Below are positions 1 to 11,331 of a DNA stretch of 64,000 bases, piece by piece; within the stretch, counting starts at the first letter, position 1, and every line of letters begins with the position of its first letter. A program made the translations under genes and the position numbers. Below the pieces are notes generated by a model. It was not told where the DNA came from. It saw only the letters and a list, made by a program, of their open reading frames with translations, and did not search any database. Source of the DNA: Adiantum capillus-veneris (Eukaryota; Streptophyta; Polypodiopsida; Polypodiales; Pteridaceae); assembly GCA_014529385.2 (NCBI GenBank), contig CM043953.1, positions 62,309,872-62,373,871 on the forward strand, written 5' to 3'.

Positions 1-1575
1 CGACACGGAGTGGTAGAATTTCACCCCAGGGAGTATTGGCCCCAAACCTTCACGCCCCTTTCGGTATTTCTTTATATTCCATCAACACAGTACAAGCCGG
101 TGTCAAGAGTTTTTTGGAGCAAGGGATTGCGCATATGTATATACACATGCATGGTGCATTGAATAAAGGATTGCCCATTTTCCAGAGCCAGGTGGTTACG
201 TGGGGCCCACATGTGTACAGGTAGGACAGCATGTACATAGTGCATCGATTTTCACTATCACCAGTACCAGTGTGTTTTTTCTACAATAAGGAGGAGTTGT
301 TAGCGCGTAAAACTTCTCGAGGAAGCTATCCGCGGGCCAACGACATGAGGTAAGCAGGTGCGTCAGATGGCATCTAGTGGCGTCAGGAGGCCGAACAGGG
401 TCAAGACTTGCACGTGGATAAGTACGGACACGACGTGGATGTTTTCTTGTGATAATTATGCAGAGAGGTCATCATGAAGACCATATTTTGGGGCCACTTC
501 ACGTGGTGGCGGGATGCATTATTGAAAAAAGTCGAGTGCCAGGTGTGCGGATGATGCAAAAAGGTGACGACTATGCACTGCGAGGTCAGTTTTTGGCCTG
601 TTCGGGGTCCGTTTGAGGTCATCTAAAAGGCCAAGGGTGCCCAAGTAATAAAGCTAAGTGTGGGAACTGAAAAAACAGAGAGAAGACCAGAAAAAACGTG
701 GAGAGAAGAGGAGGAACAGCCGCAGGTGTGTTTTTGGTGGTTTTTGGAGCCTGTTTTGGCCCTAAACTGCTCATCCAAGGTCGGATTTGGGCACTTTGAC
801 ATTGTAGATTGGGGTTTTGGGCCGTTCCGGACGCGACGGCGTTGTCCATTTTTCCAAATTCCTCACTCTTTTTTTGCTGTTTTTCTGTGTAAGTTTCTCC
901 TATGAGCGAAGTTTCTGCTCTAGTTTGTGATTGTATCTGGCTTATTTTACCTATATTGTGTGAGCTATTTGCCCCATTGGTGTTGGCCCAAGATCAATTG
1001 TATCTAAACATCAGAAATTCTCCTCTTTTGAGCTGAGTTTTTTGGGTGTGTGTGTGTGTGTGTCTGTGTGGAGTGGGCAAGTGGATAGTCTCTCTCCTCT
1101 CACTCCAGAGGTGTGTTCCCTGTCTCGGCCAGGTGTGTTGTCTAAGCCGAGTGGTGCCCCATAGTGTGTGTGTGTGTGTATCTTCCCAAGAGTGTGTGTC
1201 GGGTCGTTATAGAGGCGTTGTGTGTGTTTTCATCCCGCTCACACCGATACTCCACACTCTGCACCTTCTCCACAAAGCATGCCAGAGAATGAACCCTTTA
1301 CACATATTTGAAGGCCCTTGGCCTATGAAAAGCAAATTACATGAAAAGCCTTCAAACTCAAAAGCTTTTGGTCCAAAAGCAATGCCAAAAAGCTGCAAGC
1401 GTAAATCACGGAATTCCATACAACTGCCACATCAGCAATCAACACAAACGCGGAGCATCCATACAACTACCACGTCATCAGATTTTGCGCAAGTCTTGGT
1501 GTGTGTTTTTGTGGATCCTGCTTTATTTTAATTCCTTTATGTCACTGGGGCCCCATCGGACAAGGTTCCCATAAA
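1..1575 (-). repeat. Inverted LTR (family C), interrupted
   Basis: Read on the minus strand, 1108-1575 and 1-100 match successive parts of the plus-strand LTR at about 4517-4935. Shared landmarks are a GTATGGAATTCCG block, an AAAAGCTTTT block and, near position 60, AAGAAATACCGAAAGGGG. The two pieces are separated by a 1.0-kb LTR-like repeat (101-1107). The LTR points opposite to the chromovirus that follows, so the locus is rearranged. No coding sequence is supported here; short ORFs reflect TG-rich tracts. The exact ends are uncertain. Confidence 0.6.
101..1107 (+). repeat. LTR-like repeat A, copy 1
   Basis: This 1.0-kb block starts TGTCAAGA and ends CACTCCA. It is closely matched along its whole length by 18705-19715, including GGATTGCGCATATGTA near the start and a TG run near the end. 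The TG...CA ends and the position of copy 2 ahead of a gypsy gag suggest an LTR. I saw no clear 5-bp target-site duplication around this copy. It sits inside an inverted LTR-C. Confidence 0.65.
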
Positions 1576-1624
1576 TTGGTAGGACTTCTTCTTCTGTTAC
1601 TTGATCTTCTTAGAGTTTAGGCCC

Positions 1625-2450
1625 CTCCGCCGTGATCTGAAAGTTGGCTCTGCTCTTTTCTTTGATGACATTATAGTCTTCTCCAAGGATGATACAGAAC
1701 ATAGACAACATCTGCTACAAGTCTTTCAGGCATTACGAGATCACAAATTAGTAATCAATGCCAAGAAGAGTGAATTTTTCTTACGGGAGATACACTTTTT
1801 GGGACACATCGTCTCAGCAACAAGAGTATAGATGGTCACGGCCAAGATTGAGGCTATACGTGATTGGCCTGATTTGAAGAATGTTCATAAAGTTAGAAGC
1901 TTCTTGGGCTTATGTTCTTACTACCGGCAGTTCATTAGAAAGTTTGCAGAGGTCGCTTCTCCTTTGCATAATCTGACACAAAAAGGAGTCCCTTTCTCGT
2001 GGGGACCCACAGAGGTGATTGCCTTTCAGACTTTGAAAGAGAAACTGACTATGGGACCAGTTTTGACTTTGCCGGATTTGCAAAAGTCATTCGAACTATA
2101 TTGTGATGCTTGTGGTCGTAGTCTGGGTGCGGTCTTAATGCACGAAGGCCATGTCATTGCCTATGAGAGATGATTGTTTTCACAGCCAAAATTGACAGCA
2201 CAAATTTATGAGAAAGAGCTTTTGACAGTTATCCATGCTCTTACTTAGTGGCGACATTACCTACTCGGAGCCGATTTTATGGTCTTCGCTGATCATCAGA
2301 GTTTACGCTACTTCTTGTCACAGAAGCAGCTTTCGAAAAAGCAGATGCGGTAGGCTAACATCTTGTCACAGTTTCACTTCCAGATTGTCCACGTACAGGG
2401 AGGGACACAAGAACTTGGTGGCAGATGCTTTGTCCCGGAAGCCGTTAGTC
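1625..2450 (+). pseudogene. Gypsy reverse transcriptase end plus RNase H, decayed
   Basis: The reading begins at the RT catalytic box, seen as FFDDIIVFSKD (the YVDD-equivalent region), followed by the conserved FLGHIVS block and the SFLGLCSYYRQFI connection typical of gypsy RT. RNase H follows with CDACGRSLGAVL, ending near NLVADALSRKP (about 2410-2445), which marks the end of RNase H. Stops at 1829-1831 and 2171-2173 and a shift near 2250 break the frame. The RT fingers and palm N-terminal to the catalytic box are absent, so no functional enzyme can be made. Its neighbours are the integrase of the same element downstream and an inverted LTR upstream. Confidence 0.85.
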
Positions 2451-2488
2451 TTGGCTATTTCCACGATTCACCATAGAGCTTCGAGGAC

Positions 2489-3463
2489 ATGGTCGACCAG
2501 TACGCCACAAATCCAATTTTTTCTGATGTATTCAATCGAATACAGAATGGGGAGGTAGTAGCGGGATATTCCATACGGGATGGCTACTTGATGAAGAAAA
2601 CGATGTTGTGGGTTACAAAGCCGTTGAGGGAAAAGGTTCTAACCGATTGTCACTGTCCACCATTTACGGGTCACCGTGGCATTGATACCACCTTGAAAGG
2701 TGTGGAGCATTATTTCTTTTGGCCGAGACTCAAGAAGGACGTGGTCGATTTTGTACGCAATTGCTTCATATGTCAGAAGGTCAAGTTTGACAGGCATAAA
2801 GCAAAGGGTTTGTTACAGCCTTTACCCATTCTCACTCGCCCTTGGGAAAGTATTGCTATGGATTTCATTTTTGATCTACCAAAGACACAGAGTGGGCACG
2901 ATGGTATCTGGATTGTTATTGATAGATTTAGCAAGCAAGCTCATTTCATTCCAGTGAAGAAAACAGTCAAGCCGGATCATTTAGCGAGATTGTTCCTTGC
3001 CCAGATATTCAAATTATATGGCATGCCTGAGACAATAGTCTCTGACAAAGATCCTCGATTCACGAGTTTGTTTTGGAAGGCCATTTGGGAGAACATAGGC
3101 ACACCGTTGCAGTTCTCGCCATCTTTCCACCCACAACCAGATGGACAATTTGAGATTGCAAATTTAGTCATTTTAGATTTATTGAAGTCTTTCATTTCTG
3201 ATCAGAAGACTCAATGGGAAAAGTTTTTGCCCTTGGTGGAATTTGCCTACAATAACATGATCCACTCTTCGACGGGGAAGGCGCCATTTGAGATTATTGA
3301 AGGTGCTACGGATGTTACCCTTCCTTTAGCACGAAAGATAAGATTTTTGAAGCCGACCATTGCACGAGGGACTTGGACACTGCTTTTGCCAAGGTCCAGG
3401 AGGCTTAAGCGAAATCTTACAAAAGACACAAGAAGGCAACAGATTGACACTGTCACGATTTGA
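2489..3463 (+). pseudogene. Gypsy integrase
   Basis: The frame is open for 324 codons. It shows the HHCC zinc finger (GHRGI ... CFICQ, about residues 60-95), then the catalytic core with MDFIFDLP (first Asp), VSDKDPRF (second Asp) and HPQPDGQFE (Glu). The conserved VEFAYNN block follows. Near 3360 the frame drifts from the family pattern and ends at 3463, before the chromodomain part that is read in another frame from 3555. The family joins element DNA to host DNA. Here it is uncoupled from gag and the first half of RT, so it is a relic even though the catalytic triad is preserved. Confidence 0.85.
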
Positions 3464-3554
3464 ATTTAAAATAAGACGATTGGGTGCTCTTACGTTTTGA
3501 AAAGGCACGCCTAAGAAAGAAAAAGGGAAAGGAGCGGCTTTTCCAAAGCTTAGC

Positions 3555-3920
3555 ATGAGATACTATGGACCTTTCCAAATAAAAGAAAAGATAAATGATG
3601 TCTCCTTTAATCTGAAGCTACCCAATACTTGGAGAATTCACAATGCTTTTCATGTGAGTCTCTTGAAGCCTTTTAAAGGCAATGTGCTTGATGATGGTGA
3701 GTCAGATGAGCAATCCGAAGTGGAGGAAAGCGAGGAGATACTCATTCCAGAACAAATATTGGCACATAAAGATAGAAAGATTAAAGGTAAAGTGATTAGG
3801 TGGTTTTTGGTTATATTCAAGAACTATCTTGCATTGGATGCAAAGTGGATGGAGGACGAGGACATAGCAGATACTCCTCAAATTGTGGAACTTTACCTTG
3901 AAGCATTCGGTTTAGCATAG
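3555..3920 (+). pseudogene. Integrase C-terminal and chromodomain-like tail
   Basis: The 121-codon frame starts with YYGPFQI and a run through [12 protein letters not shown], both hallmarks of the gypsy integrase C-terminus. An acidic linker follows, then a decayed chromodomain: [11 protein letters not shown], then a W/Y-rich segment ([12 protein letters not shown]) and DAKWMEDED. In chromoviruses this domain directs insertion to particular chromatin. Here it is separated from the integrase core by a frame change between about 3360 and 3555. The stop at 3918-3920 would be the natural end of pol. Confidence 0.8.
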
Positions 3921-4516
3921 TCTACTCAGATAGAACCCCGATTTAAGCATGGGTGAATCTAGTGTAGCGGGCATGCACAAGAGGGGAGTCACTCCGCTCC
4001 TTTGTCAACAGATTACCCCGATTTTTGATATATAGTCATCGATGTCCCTTTGGGTTTCAGGGATACTGCTAGGCTGACAATATTCTGTTGTATGACTTTA
4101 TGAAGTGGAATTCCCGAAAATGAAAAATAACATTGATTGATTTGTTCTTGACTTGTTTCAGTGCAAGAACCGAAAGACGAAATGACTGCAGCATTTTGGT
4201 CTCATAAATCTCTATAGACATGATTGCAATATGGATTAGTTAATCGGGCATCTGTGAGGTCCCGACTGGATCTAGATGCAATTACTAAATACGTTGCCGA
4301 TTAATCATGGTCAGAGATTTGAAATGAATTTGAATGTGATTTGTCATCTGATGTCTTGTGATGTCCGATGATGTGACTGTCGATTGGTAAATGTGCTAGA
4401 TGTATTGTGCCTAGTGCGTCGCTACTAACAGTCAATGTTTGCTAAGATAGTTTATGGCCTCTCTGTGTTTTGCAGGCGTAATCGAGGGCGATTATACTTC
4501 TTTCAAGAGGGGGGTA

Positions 4517-4935
4517 TGTCACAAATTGGTGACGTGGTAGGCTTCTAGACACACACGCGCACACACACACACATAGTGACTGCGGCAGAAATGCCACGTG
4601 GCAACAATACGGACCCCTACAAAATGTGCTAGCAGGCTGACGTGGCAAATTGTATGGAATTCCGCTTTTTGCGCTAGCTGATGACGTGGCAGCCTGTACG
4701 GATTTCCGTAAATTGCGCTAGCTGATTTTTATGGCAACTTTTGACCAAATTGCTTTTGAGATTAAAAGCTTTTAAGTTTAGAGATTTTTGGGGGTCTGCT
4801 TTTGGGCATCCCTTGTAGCTTTAAATAAGTAGGCAACGCCTCACTTCTCAGAGCATCTGGACGTAGAGTCTGGGAGTGAGCACCTGCCTACTCTCTTGTA
4901 CTTTGAACACAGATTAATACAAAAAGAAATACCGA
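4517..4935 (+). repeat. 3' LTR of the chromovirus (LTR-C)
   Basis: The repeat begins TGTCACAAATTGG immediately after a polypurine tract and carries CA-rich and AAAAGCTTTT blocks, with AGCTTTAAATAAGTAGGC near 4820 as a possible TATA region. It matches the inverted copy at 1-1575. Homology to that copy runs to AAGAAATACCGAAAGGGG (about 4923-4940), so the 3' end lies at or slightly beyond 4935. Confidence 0.65.
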
Positions 4936-4969
4936 AAGGGGCCAATACCTCTGGGCACGGAACTACGCA

Positions 4970-6106
4970 GGGCCATGTCAATTTTGTGAACTGTTTTGAA
5001 GTGAATCTCTATTGAGTCGCAGTAAAATCTTGACTTGGGGTGTCCAAGTTTGTTAGACAACTCGAGAGAGATGGTCGGCATGACGTGAGGTTTGCCAGGA
5101 CGAAGTACCACCTAAAATCAAACTCTTGGAACAGAAGGAGCCACCACCAAACCATGCCTACAACTTATGGCTTATTTTGCAGATAATGCAGAGCATGATG
5201 ATCCGTAATAATTGTAAAGTGAGCCCCTAATAAATAGTGCCGAAATTTTTGAAGAGCATAAACAATGGCCAAACCTTCCCTCTCGGTGGTGCTGTGATTG
5301 CGCTTCGCTTTAGTGAGCAACCTGCTTGCATGATGAACGAGCCGATCAAGATTGAACTCCTTGCTAGGCTGAGTGAGGACAGCACCCAGAACTGTAAGAC
5401 TGGCATCAGTATGTACATGGGAAGTTAGAGACCAATCAAGGGCTACCAAAATCAGAGCTTTAGTCGGGCGCTTTTTCAGGTAAGCAAAGACTTGAGCTTC
5501 AGCTATGGACCATTGAAATGGTAGGGCAGCACTGGTCAAGCAGGTCAAGGGTTGGGCAACATCAGCATACATCCTAATAAATCGGCCATGATAACCTGTA
5601 TGGCCTACAAAGCTTTGAACACCACTAGGATTGATGGGAGGAGGCAACCTCAATATTGCTACTATCTTCTCTGGGTCTGGCGCTAAGCCTTTAGCAGATA
5701 CTACATGGCCCAGGAATGTACCTTCAATGACCAAAAAGTGACATTTATTAGGATTGAGCTTCAGACGGGCCTCCCTGCACCTGAGAAAGATGACAGAGAG
5801 CTGGGCGAGGTGTTCTTCTAGATTCTCCACTGCGGTCGAACATTGAGTACCCGAGAAGGTTGAAAAATTGTCCATGAATATGCGAAGATGATCCATAAGC
5901 AAAGGACAAAAGATGAGATATACTGTGCGGTTGAAGGAGGGCAGAGCATTTTTTAGCCCAAAAGACATTCTGGTGTAAATGAAAATGTCCCATGAAGTCA
6001 CAAAAGCCGTTTTGATCTGATCACCTGGATGGATGCCTAACTGATTGTAACCACTAAAGTCATCCATGAAACTGTACAGTACGCGCCCTGCCATATCTTC
6101 AAGCAC
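4970..6106 (-). pseudogene. Gypsy RT and RNase H (element 2)
   Basis: A 313-codon frame (6106-5165) carries RT blocks FSGYNQLGIHP, SFGLKNALPSF and the catalytic box IFMDNFST, in which the second catalytic Asp of YVDD-type boxes is replaced by Asn. It continues through FLGHVVSAKG and SFVGHTGYHGRFI to RNase H (HTDASLTVLGAVL, the E of TTEREGLAIVYAL, and ITDHHALHYL). After a stop the coding similarity continues in another frame to about 5040, where PGKPHVM resembles the RNase H end. The usual upstream RT part is deleted between 6111 and 6106. The Asn substitution and missing N-terminus make this an inactive relic. Confidence 0.85.
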
Positions 6107-6358
6107 ACGCTCAGTGAAGGGGGTGGGGAAACCATCTAGGATAGTTACCTTGTAGAAGCTCCTCGAAGGGTAAGTCTTCAGACACAGCAGGGAGTGGTGG
6201 CGCGGTTGAAGAATCGGATACAGAGGAGGGTAAGGGCAAATGTGAGGCGATGGTAAACTCCTGCAAAGGAGATTTCTTTCCCCTTCTGTGGTGTGTTATA
6301 GGTTCACCAAGACCAATGGCTTCCAACGAGGGGCCCACAGAAGTATAGTCCTCAATGA

Positions 6359-7475
6359 CTATCTCACTGGCCTCTGTGGTGTGTTGCTCATTGAGCGCAG
6401 CAGGGAAAGAGGTGGATCCTCAAGCAAGGGTTGAGTAGATACCACATAGCATGGCAGCGATGTCGTAGCCTCCAACCACTGTAGAAGATCTTCGTCGGAC
6501 CCATCTGGTGTGGTAGGCTGCTCTATGTCAGGCTTGGACTCCATTGACAAAGAACTACGATGAACCACCAAATCCACACCTCCTTCAAGTCGAATTGGTT
6601 GCATTGGGGAACCAGGAGCATGAATCCACATGGCGTCGTTTCCCCAATTGTGAAGTGCCTTTGTGTGCCGCAACCAAGGTCTACCGATGAGCAAGGGAAA
6701 ACCTCCCTCAACCTGGGGGAAGACGAACCACAACAAAATCCAAGTTGAACGTGAAGTCTTGTACTTGCATAGGCACCTTGTCTACTATGCCCACTGGGTA
6801 GACTATCCTCTAGTCAACCAATGTAACTGTGAAGGAGGTAGGGCAGGTAGGCTGCAGTCCTACATCCAACATAGTGAAATCTGGTATCAGATTGATCCCA
6901 GATCCACCATCGACTATGACGCCGGAGAATTTGTGCCCAAGAATAGACGCGGTGAGACGATGACTTTTGTAATCGGTGAGGGGAGCGGCTGGATAGGAAA
7001 TCATGTACGACTCTGACGGCTGTACGCGGAGGTGCCCACCACTAGGCCCTGCACTCAGATACAGAGACTGAATGTCTGAAAGGGTGTCACTTCGGAAGTT
7101 TGCATCGAGCCGGAGCATATCGTAAAGAGACACTTGCTGAAAGAAGTTCTTCAAGATAGCTTCTGTTGTGGACTTGGCTCTTTCAATCTGCGCTTCCTCT
7201 GGAACTTTGATCTGTTGCAAGTCAACCAATGCTTCCAAGAAAGCTCCATCAATGTCAGATAACATGGAGGTTGGCCTGCTCTTAGCACCAATGAAGGGCT
7301 CGTCAATTGGATCAGGTAGGCCAGGTTGTGAAAGTGGAGATGGACGAGATGGATCTTTTGGTAAGCTGAGACCAAGCGCTGCTCTTTGTGCCCGAGTGAG
7401 GACTCCAGCAGGCTCCTCCACTTGATGTGGCCTAACCACATGAGTAGCAGGTGACGGCTGAGGGATAGTGTTCAC
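6359..7475 (-). pseudogene. Gypsy retropepsin-like protease region (element 2)
   Basis: Two frames carry this region: 7475-6810, and 6736-6359 after a stop or shift. In the first, VIVDGGSGINLIP is the aspartic protease active-site region (DGGS where DTGA or DSGA is usual). In the second, FPLLIGRPWLR matches the conserved ILGRPWL block near the end of retroviral-type proteases. A proline-rich linker with ARPHQVEEPAGVLTRAQ-like basic sequence precedes the protease. A further short open stretch, 6338-6111, forms the linker to RT. The polyprotein cannot be read through without frame changes. Confidence 0.75.
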
Positions 7476-7578
7476 TGTGATCAGGTTGATCTTGGGAAAT
7501 GTGAATTCTTGTTGGTTTAGGTTCGGGTTTGAAGACGTGGACGCTCGTTGCTTTGGACAATCTTTGTTGTAATGATCT

Positions 7579-8341
7579 TTAACCTCGGGGCAACGGCGGC
7601 AAGGCGGAGACCCTTAAAGGAAGAGAACATTTACTTTGATAATGTCCATACTCTTCACACCTGTAGCATAGGATGGAGTGATTGACTGGTCGGGAGGGTG
7701 GACGAGGTGGTCTCTGCTCTTGCTGCATAGGGTTGGCAGTTGAGGTGTAGAAGCTCTGAGGGCCTAAGGGGGCACTAGCATGATAAAAAATTTGCGATGG
7801 GAAAGAGTGTTGCATACCTTGGAATACTGGCGTAGGAGGGGTTGTTAGCAAGGGCTCTGAGGGCCTAAGGGGACACTAGCATGATAAAAACTTTGTGATG
7901 GGAAAGAGTGTTGCATACATTGGAATACTGGCATAGGAGGGGTTGTCAGCAAGGGTGGCATTTGGGTTTGTTGACCATAAGCAAAAACCGTATGAGATGC
8001 AAGAGCTAAGCCTTGTTGAAGCATTGGAGCGAGACTTTGTTGTAATTGTCTCAGTCCCTTTAGATAGTAGCATTCTTTGTCATCATGCCCTGACTGACTT
8101 CTCACAGAAGTGACAGCAAGCTCTGAGTGAACATTCCTGTGGAGGATGCCAGGGAGAACGACAAGAGGTACACCAAACCATAGTTTAAGTCTCCTGGTGA
8201 GCTTTGAGCTCCTCGAGTTCGCGCTTGAGAGTGTCCAAAGCTTCTTGTTGTGGACGCTTCTCCTGCCGAAGAGAGAATGATCTCTCTTCTTGAAGAGCTC
8301 GTTGTAACTTCAGAGCTTCCAGTTCTGCGTAGAGAGGTCAA
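7579..8341 (-). pseudogene. Gag C-terminal part with zinc knuckle, frame broken by a duplication
   Basis: Reading down the minus strand, a charged helical stretch (about 8300-8190) is followed by CTSCRSPWH...C near 8150, a possible zinc-binding segment. Then comes a Gln/Pro-rich part, and a clear CCHC knuckle, CYRCEEYGHYQSKC, near 7660. A direct duplication of about 101 bp (7753-7954) lies between them and shifts the frame, so the same peptide is seen twice in different frames. Without the duplication the frame would run on toward the knuckle. It belongs to the element whose gag core lies at 8961-8419. Confidence 0.65.
7753..7954. repeat. 101-bp direct tandem duplication in gag
   Basis: GCTCTGAGGGCCTAAGG occurs at 7753 and again at 7854, and the following sequence (TAGCATGATAAAAA, GATGGGAAAGAGTGTTGCATAC, GGGGTTGT) is repeated in the same order with a few substitutions. 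The 101-bp period is not a multiple of three, so it breaks the gag frame. Confidence 0.85.
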
Positions 8342-8418
8342 AGAATCAAAGGGATTTTATAAAAGGACTGAGGTGGTTTCTACCTGAGGAGAGTCGGTGA
8401 ACAGCTTCCTCGCTCCTT

Positions 8419-8961
8419 TTATCCGAGTAGTGGCTGCAACAGGATGGCATTAGGTCGGAGACTCTCCCGCAGTTTTTGTTGAGACGTTTTGGGAGGAAAG
8501 GTTTTGGGAAGAGCCTTCTCCACCGACTTCTTAACCATGAATTCACTCGGTTGCTGAGGAAGCTTGGTGACCAAAGACTTTGTTCTGGTCATGAGGTCTG
8601 CAAAAGTCTCTTTGGGCTGAAGCATCACGTAGGCTAACTCATCCAGAACCTTTTCTTGGAAGTCCCAGGGTCTAAAAGCTTCACAGAATTGTTTTCTCGA
8701 TGTGGCCCAAGTAGTAAAGTGGTTTTCTGCAAATTTACTGTACCACTTGTCTGCTAAACCATCCAAGGTAGATAGGAAGAGTTCTAAGTAGGCGTCTTTG
8801 CGGTTGAGGCCACGACCTCTACATAGAGAAACAAACCTTCGAGCATGGTCGTCGGCATCCTCTGTAGAGAGACCTTTGAAAGTCGGGAACTTGATGTTCA
8901 CCTTAGCCAGGACGCTTGTAAGCTCCTCCATGGTTGTCTGTGCAGGAGCTTGCTGTAACAC
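8419..8961 (-). pseudogene. Retrotransposon gag core (element 2)
   Basis: The 180-codon frame matches the plant retrotransposon gag family in layout: KFPTFKG near residue 24, then DADDHARRFV, a helical core with WYSKF and FCEAFRP, and LDELAYVMLQPKETFADLM. Gag forms the particle that packages element RNA. The first Met lies about 340 bp after the presumed 5' LTR (ending near 9300). The frame ends at 8419 and similarity resumes in another frame, so this is part of a decayed gag-pol. Element length and order support the assignment more than any single motif. Confidence 0.75.
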
Positions 8962-9299
8962 AAGGGATGAGAACTTTATTGATGGGGGTGATTGGGGAGG
9001 TGTAGAACTGGTTGAGGGAATGGAGGTAGCTGCATGGGAAGGTAGGGGTAATGGGCTGGTGGCCTTCTACTTGGCACGAAGGGTCGACGCTTCCGGTGGT
9101 AATACTTCAGAGGACTTAATAGTGGGCTTTGTCGCTCTTTTGACTGCCTTGTATGTGTCATGCAGTAACCAAAAGCCCACCCAAGCTTTGGGCACGAAGA
9201 CATTTAACTTGTTGAAAACTGGTCCAATCACCACTAGACCAAGGCGAGAGAGAGAATGGACCACTTGGCTGGAAAATCTCAACAATAGCAAGACTCAAT

Positions 9300-9751
9300 A
9301 GTGAAACCTGAAAAGTATGAACATCGACTAACTCAAAGAAACCAATACAGACTCTGGCGTGGCAACACACTCAGTTCCAGTACAGAACTCATGGTACAAT
9401 GGGGTGTCGAGGCTCGGCTGTGCAGGGAAGACGTGAAGACGTGTTGTGGGTGAAAGCAAGATAACATACTAAGACAACTGACCACATAAAAGTAACTACT
9501 GATCCAAACCCACTACGGATATATACAAACATGAAGAGCCACCAACGGCTGCAAAATATCCACTCAAGCTAAGCCTATCTCTGATCTGTGGTGGTGGTGC
9601 ACTGGCCACGGTGTCGACTGGACCACCACCCGTATCCCTACCACGTGTCACCGACCCGGCAAGAGAGTCCGTCCAGTGTGAAACCCGGTCAAACCCGACC
9701 AACTATGACTAACTGCCTGTCCCATGCCAGTGACAATGTAGCCCTACTATA
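9300..9751 (-). repeat. 5' LTR of gypsy element 2 (LTR-B)
   Basis: Read on the minus strand, 9751-9300 matches plus-strand 32842-33330. Shared blocks include the GACACGTGG(T/C)AGGGATACGGGTG run, a CCACCACCACAGAT-like block, GCCGTTGGTGGCTCTT and GAACTGAGTGTGTTGCC. The start near 9751 is where similarity to the other copy stops. The inner end is approximate. I found no clear TGGTATCAGAGC site downstream. Confidence 0.7.
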
Positions 9752-11331
9752 GACTCCAATGATTCACTCAGGAGGGGATCACTACATCGTCTATAACAGA
9801 GACTACGACATCTCTAGGAAACCTTTGAATGCAGTATTTGGCCACTTAGCAATAAAAGTGTGTCTGATGTATGTGGTCAGATGCTTTTGAAGGAAGGATG
9901 TAAAATCATTGCATCCCATTTGCTTCAATGGGAGATCCTTACGCTTCTTGCCGTCTTGACGGGTTGAGGCAACACCTTCGAATACCTTTACTGTTATTCA
10001 GATTGCATTTTCAGATTTCTCTCTTAGACAGAGCATTAACCGTTGCGATCCACATTGATGACATTCTCCCTTGGTATATCTTGCAAGAGAAGGGATACAC
10101 GGTGGCTCACCACTAATATGATTTTGTCCACTCATATATTGAACCTCGTGCAATGGCAGGTTCATTTTCAGTAAACCTTCTTGCACCCTTAACTTGTAAT
10201 TATAAATGTTTAGTACCTCTAAGTGCAATGCGATATCCAATACTAAAGAAAAACTTTGCAGAATACTCTGGATATATTTAGTGATTGTTTCCGGCAAAAA
10301 ATAAAACTGAACAGCTTGTCGTGGATTCTTATAATTTGCGAGGAATTTTACAGCTCCTAAGGTAGGCATATTCTAGACCAACCATGACAGCTTTAGGCCT
10401 ACTGCCTGTCCATTAATCTTGTTGCCTTTCCTGAAGACTGGAGTCAAACCCCTCACATTCTGGATGCACGCATGATGAGATCATGCTTCACATTCACAAT
10501 TCTGATTTCATAATAACGGCTTAAAAAGGAATATTAATCATCTTGGCCATGCCAGTTCTCACAAATAGGAATTGGTTGTCTTTCATACGGGTAACAGTGG
10601 CCAGTCCTCATGAAATCAATAGTGCTTCAGCAATCAAAATTGATGCTCTAGGGATGACAGTGGTAGCTTTATGCAACAAACTATGCTTACTTACCATTGA
10701 TTGATCCTCTAAGGATGACAGTGGTAGCTTGATGCAACAAAGCTATGCTTACTTACCCTTGATTAGTATATGTATCTGTAAGTGTGATGTGAGAGGACAA
10801 CCTGCTTATGCTTGAACCAGATTTTTAACTCAAGATCCCCAATTATGACAAAGTCTTCAGAGTTTGGAGGGTTAATTTGAATCGGCTCTGGCTTCTCATC
10901 TCTTATGCCATAGTGAAAAGACAATTGACAACAAAGTGATGACAAATTGAACCACCAAACAGAGGCAATACTCGGTCTTCAGTTGAACATATCACATGTT
11001 AGAACAGGGGATTTTATTTTTGCGAGCTTTCATTTTCAAGCTTTTGCAACCCGGAGACACCCCCTCTACTTAAGCTTTTTTTCACCTTCAAAATCTGGAA
11101 CTTAATGAAGAACCTTCTTTGCATTGTTTCTAGCAGTACCAGGAGAAGAGCTTCCATACAGGGAGTAATTCCTTTCTTTAAAAAGTTGTGTAGGAAGAAT
11201 TACAAAGAGCTGCTACTATAAGATACAACTAGTAGTTACAGATTATTCGTTGTGTAGTTGTTGTGCAGATTGTACGTTCATAGCAAGTGACCAGGTTCTT
11301 GTAGTTTTGCCTCGATTTCTTTACCATAGAG
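9752..11331. other. No recognised gene downstream of the kinesin
   Basis: This stretch holds short minus-strand open segments (for example 10369-9998 and 10945-10763) that look somewhat protein-like but match no family I recognise and are interrupted by stops. They could be unread kinesin 3' exons, a decayed insertion or chance. The only clear structure is the tandem duplication at 10641-10762. Confidence 0.5.
10641..10762. repeat. 61-bp tandem duplication
   Basis: TGATGCTCTAGGGATGACAG at 10641 recurs as TGATCCTCTAAGGATGACAG at 10702. The sequence between (GTGGTAGCTT.ATGCAACAAA.CTATGCTTACTTACC) is repeated almost exactly. Confidence 0.85.

Larger units (their letters stand above)
1601..4935 (+). 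mobile_element. Ty3/gypsy chromovirus, 5'-truncated
   Basis: Pol remnants lie in the usual gypsy order: end of reverse transcriptase, RNase H, integrase, chromodomain-like tail, polypurine tract and LTR. The gag, protease and first part of RT are missing. Several in-frame stops and frameshifts show it is not autonomous. The 596 bp from 3921 to 4516 hold no ORF and end in AGAGGGGGG (about 4507-4514), a good polypurine tract just before the LTR. The integrase-fused chromodomain is what places it among chromoviruses. Confidence 0.85.
4970..9751 (-). mobile_element. Ty3/gypsy element 2, decayed, 5' LTR present
   Basis: Reading right to left, it has an LTR (about 9751-9300), gag (8961-8419), a gag tail with zinc knuckle (about 8340-7579), protease (7475-6359), and RT-RNase H (6106 to about 4970). 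Integrase and the 3' LTR are missing. Frames are broken by stops, a 101-bp internal duplication and a deletion that removes the RT N-terminus. It lies just 3' of the kinesin gene on the same strand. Confidence 0.85.

Noticed and set aside
10763-10945. Additional kinesin exon at 10945-10763
   Set aside because: The segment looks protein-like (PEPIQINPPNSEDFVIIGDLE) but does not match the KIN-7 tail I know and has no clearly better splice sites. I left it unassigned.
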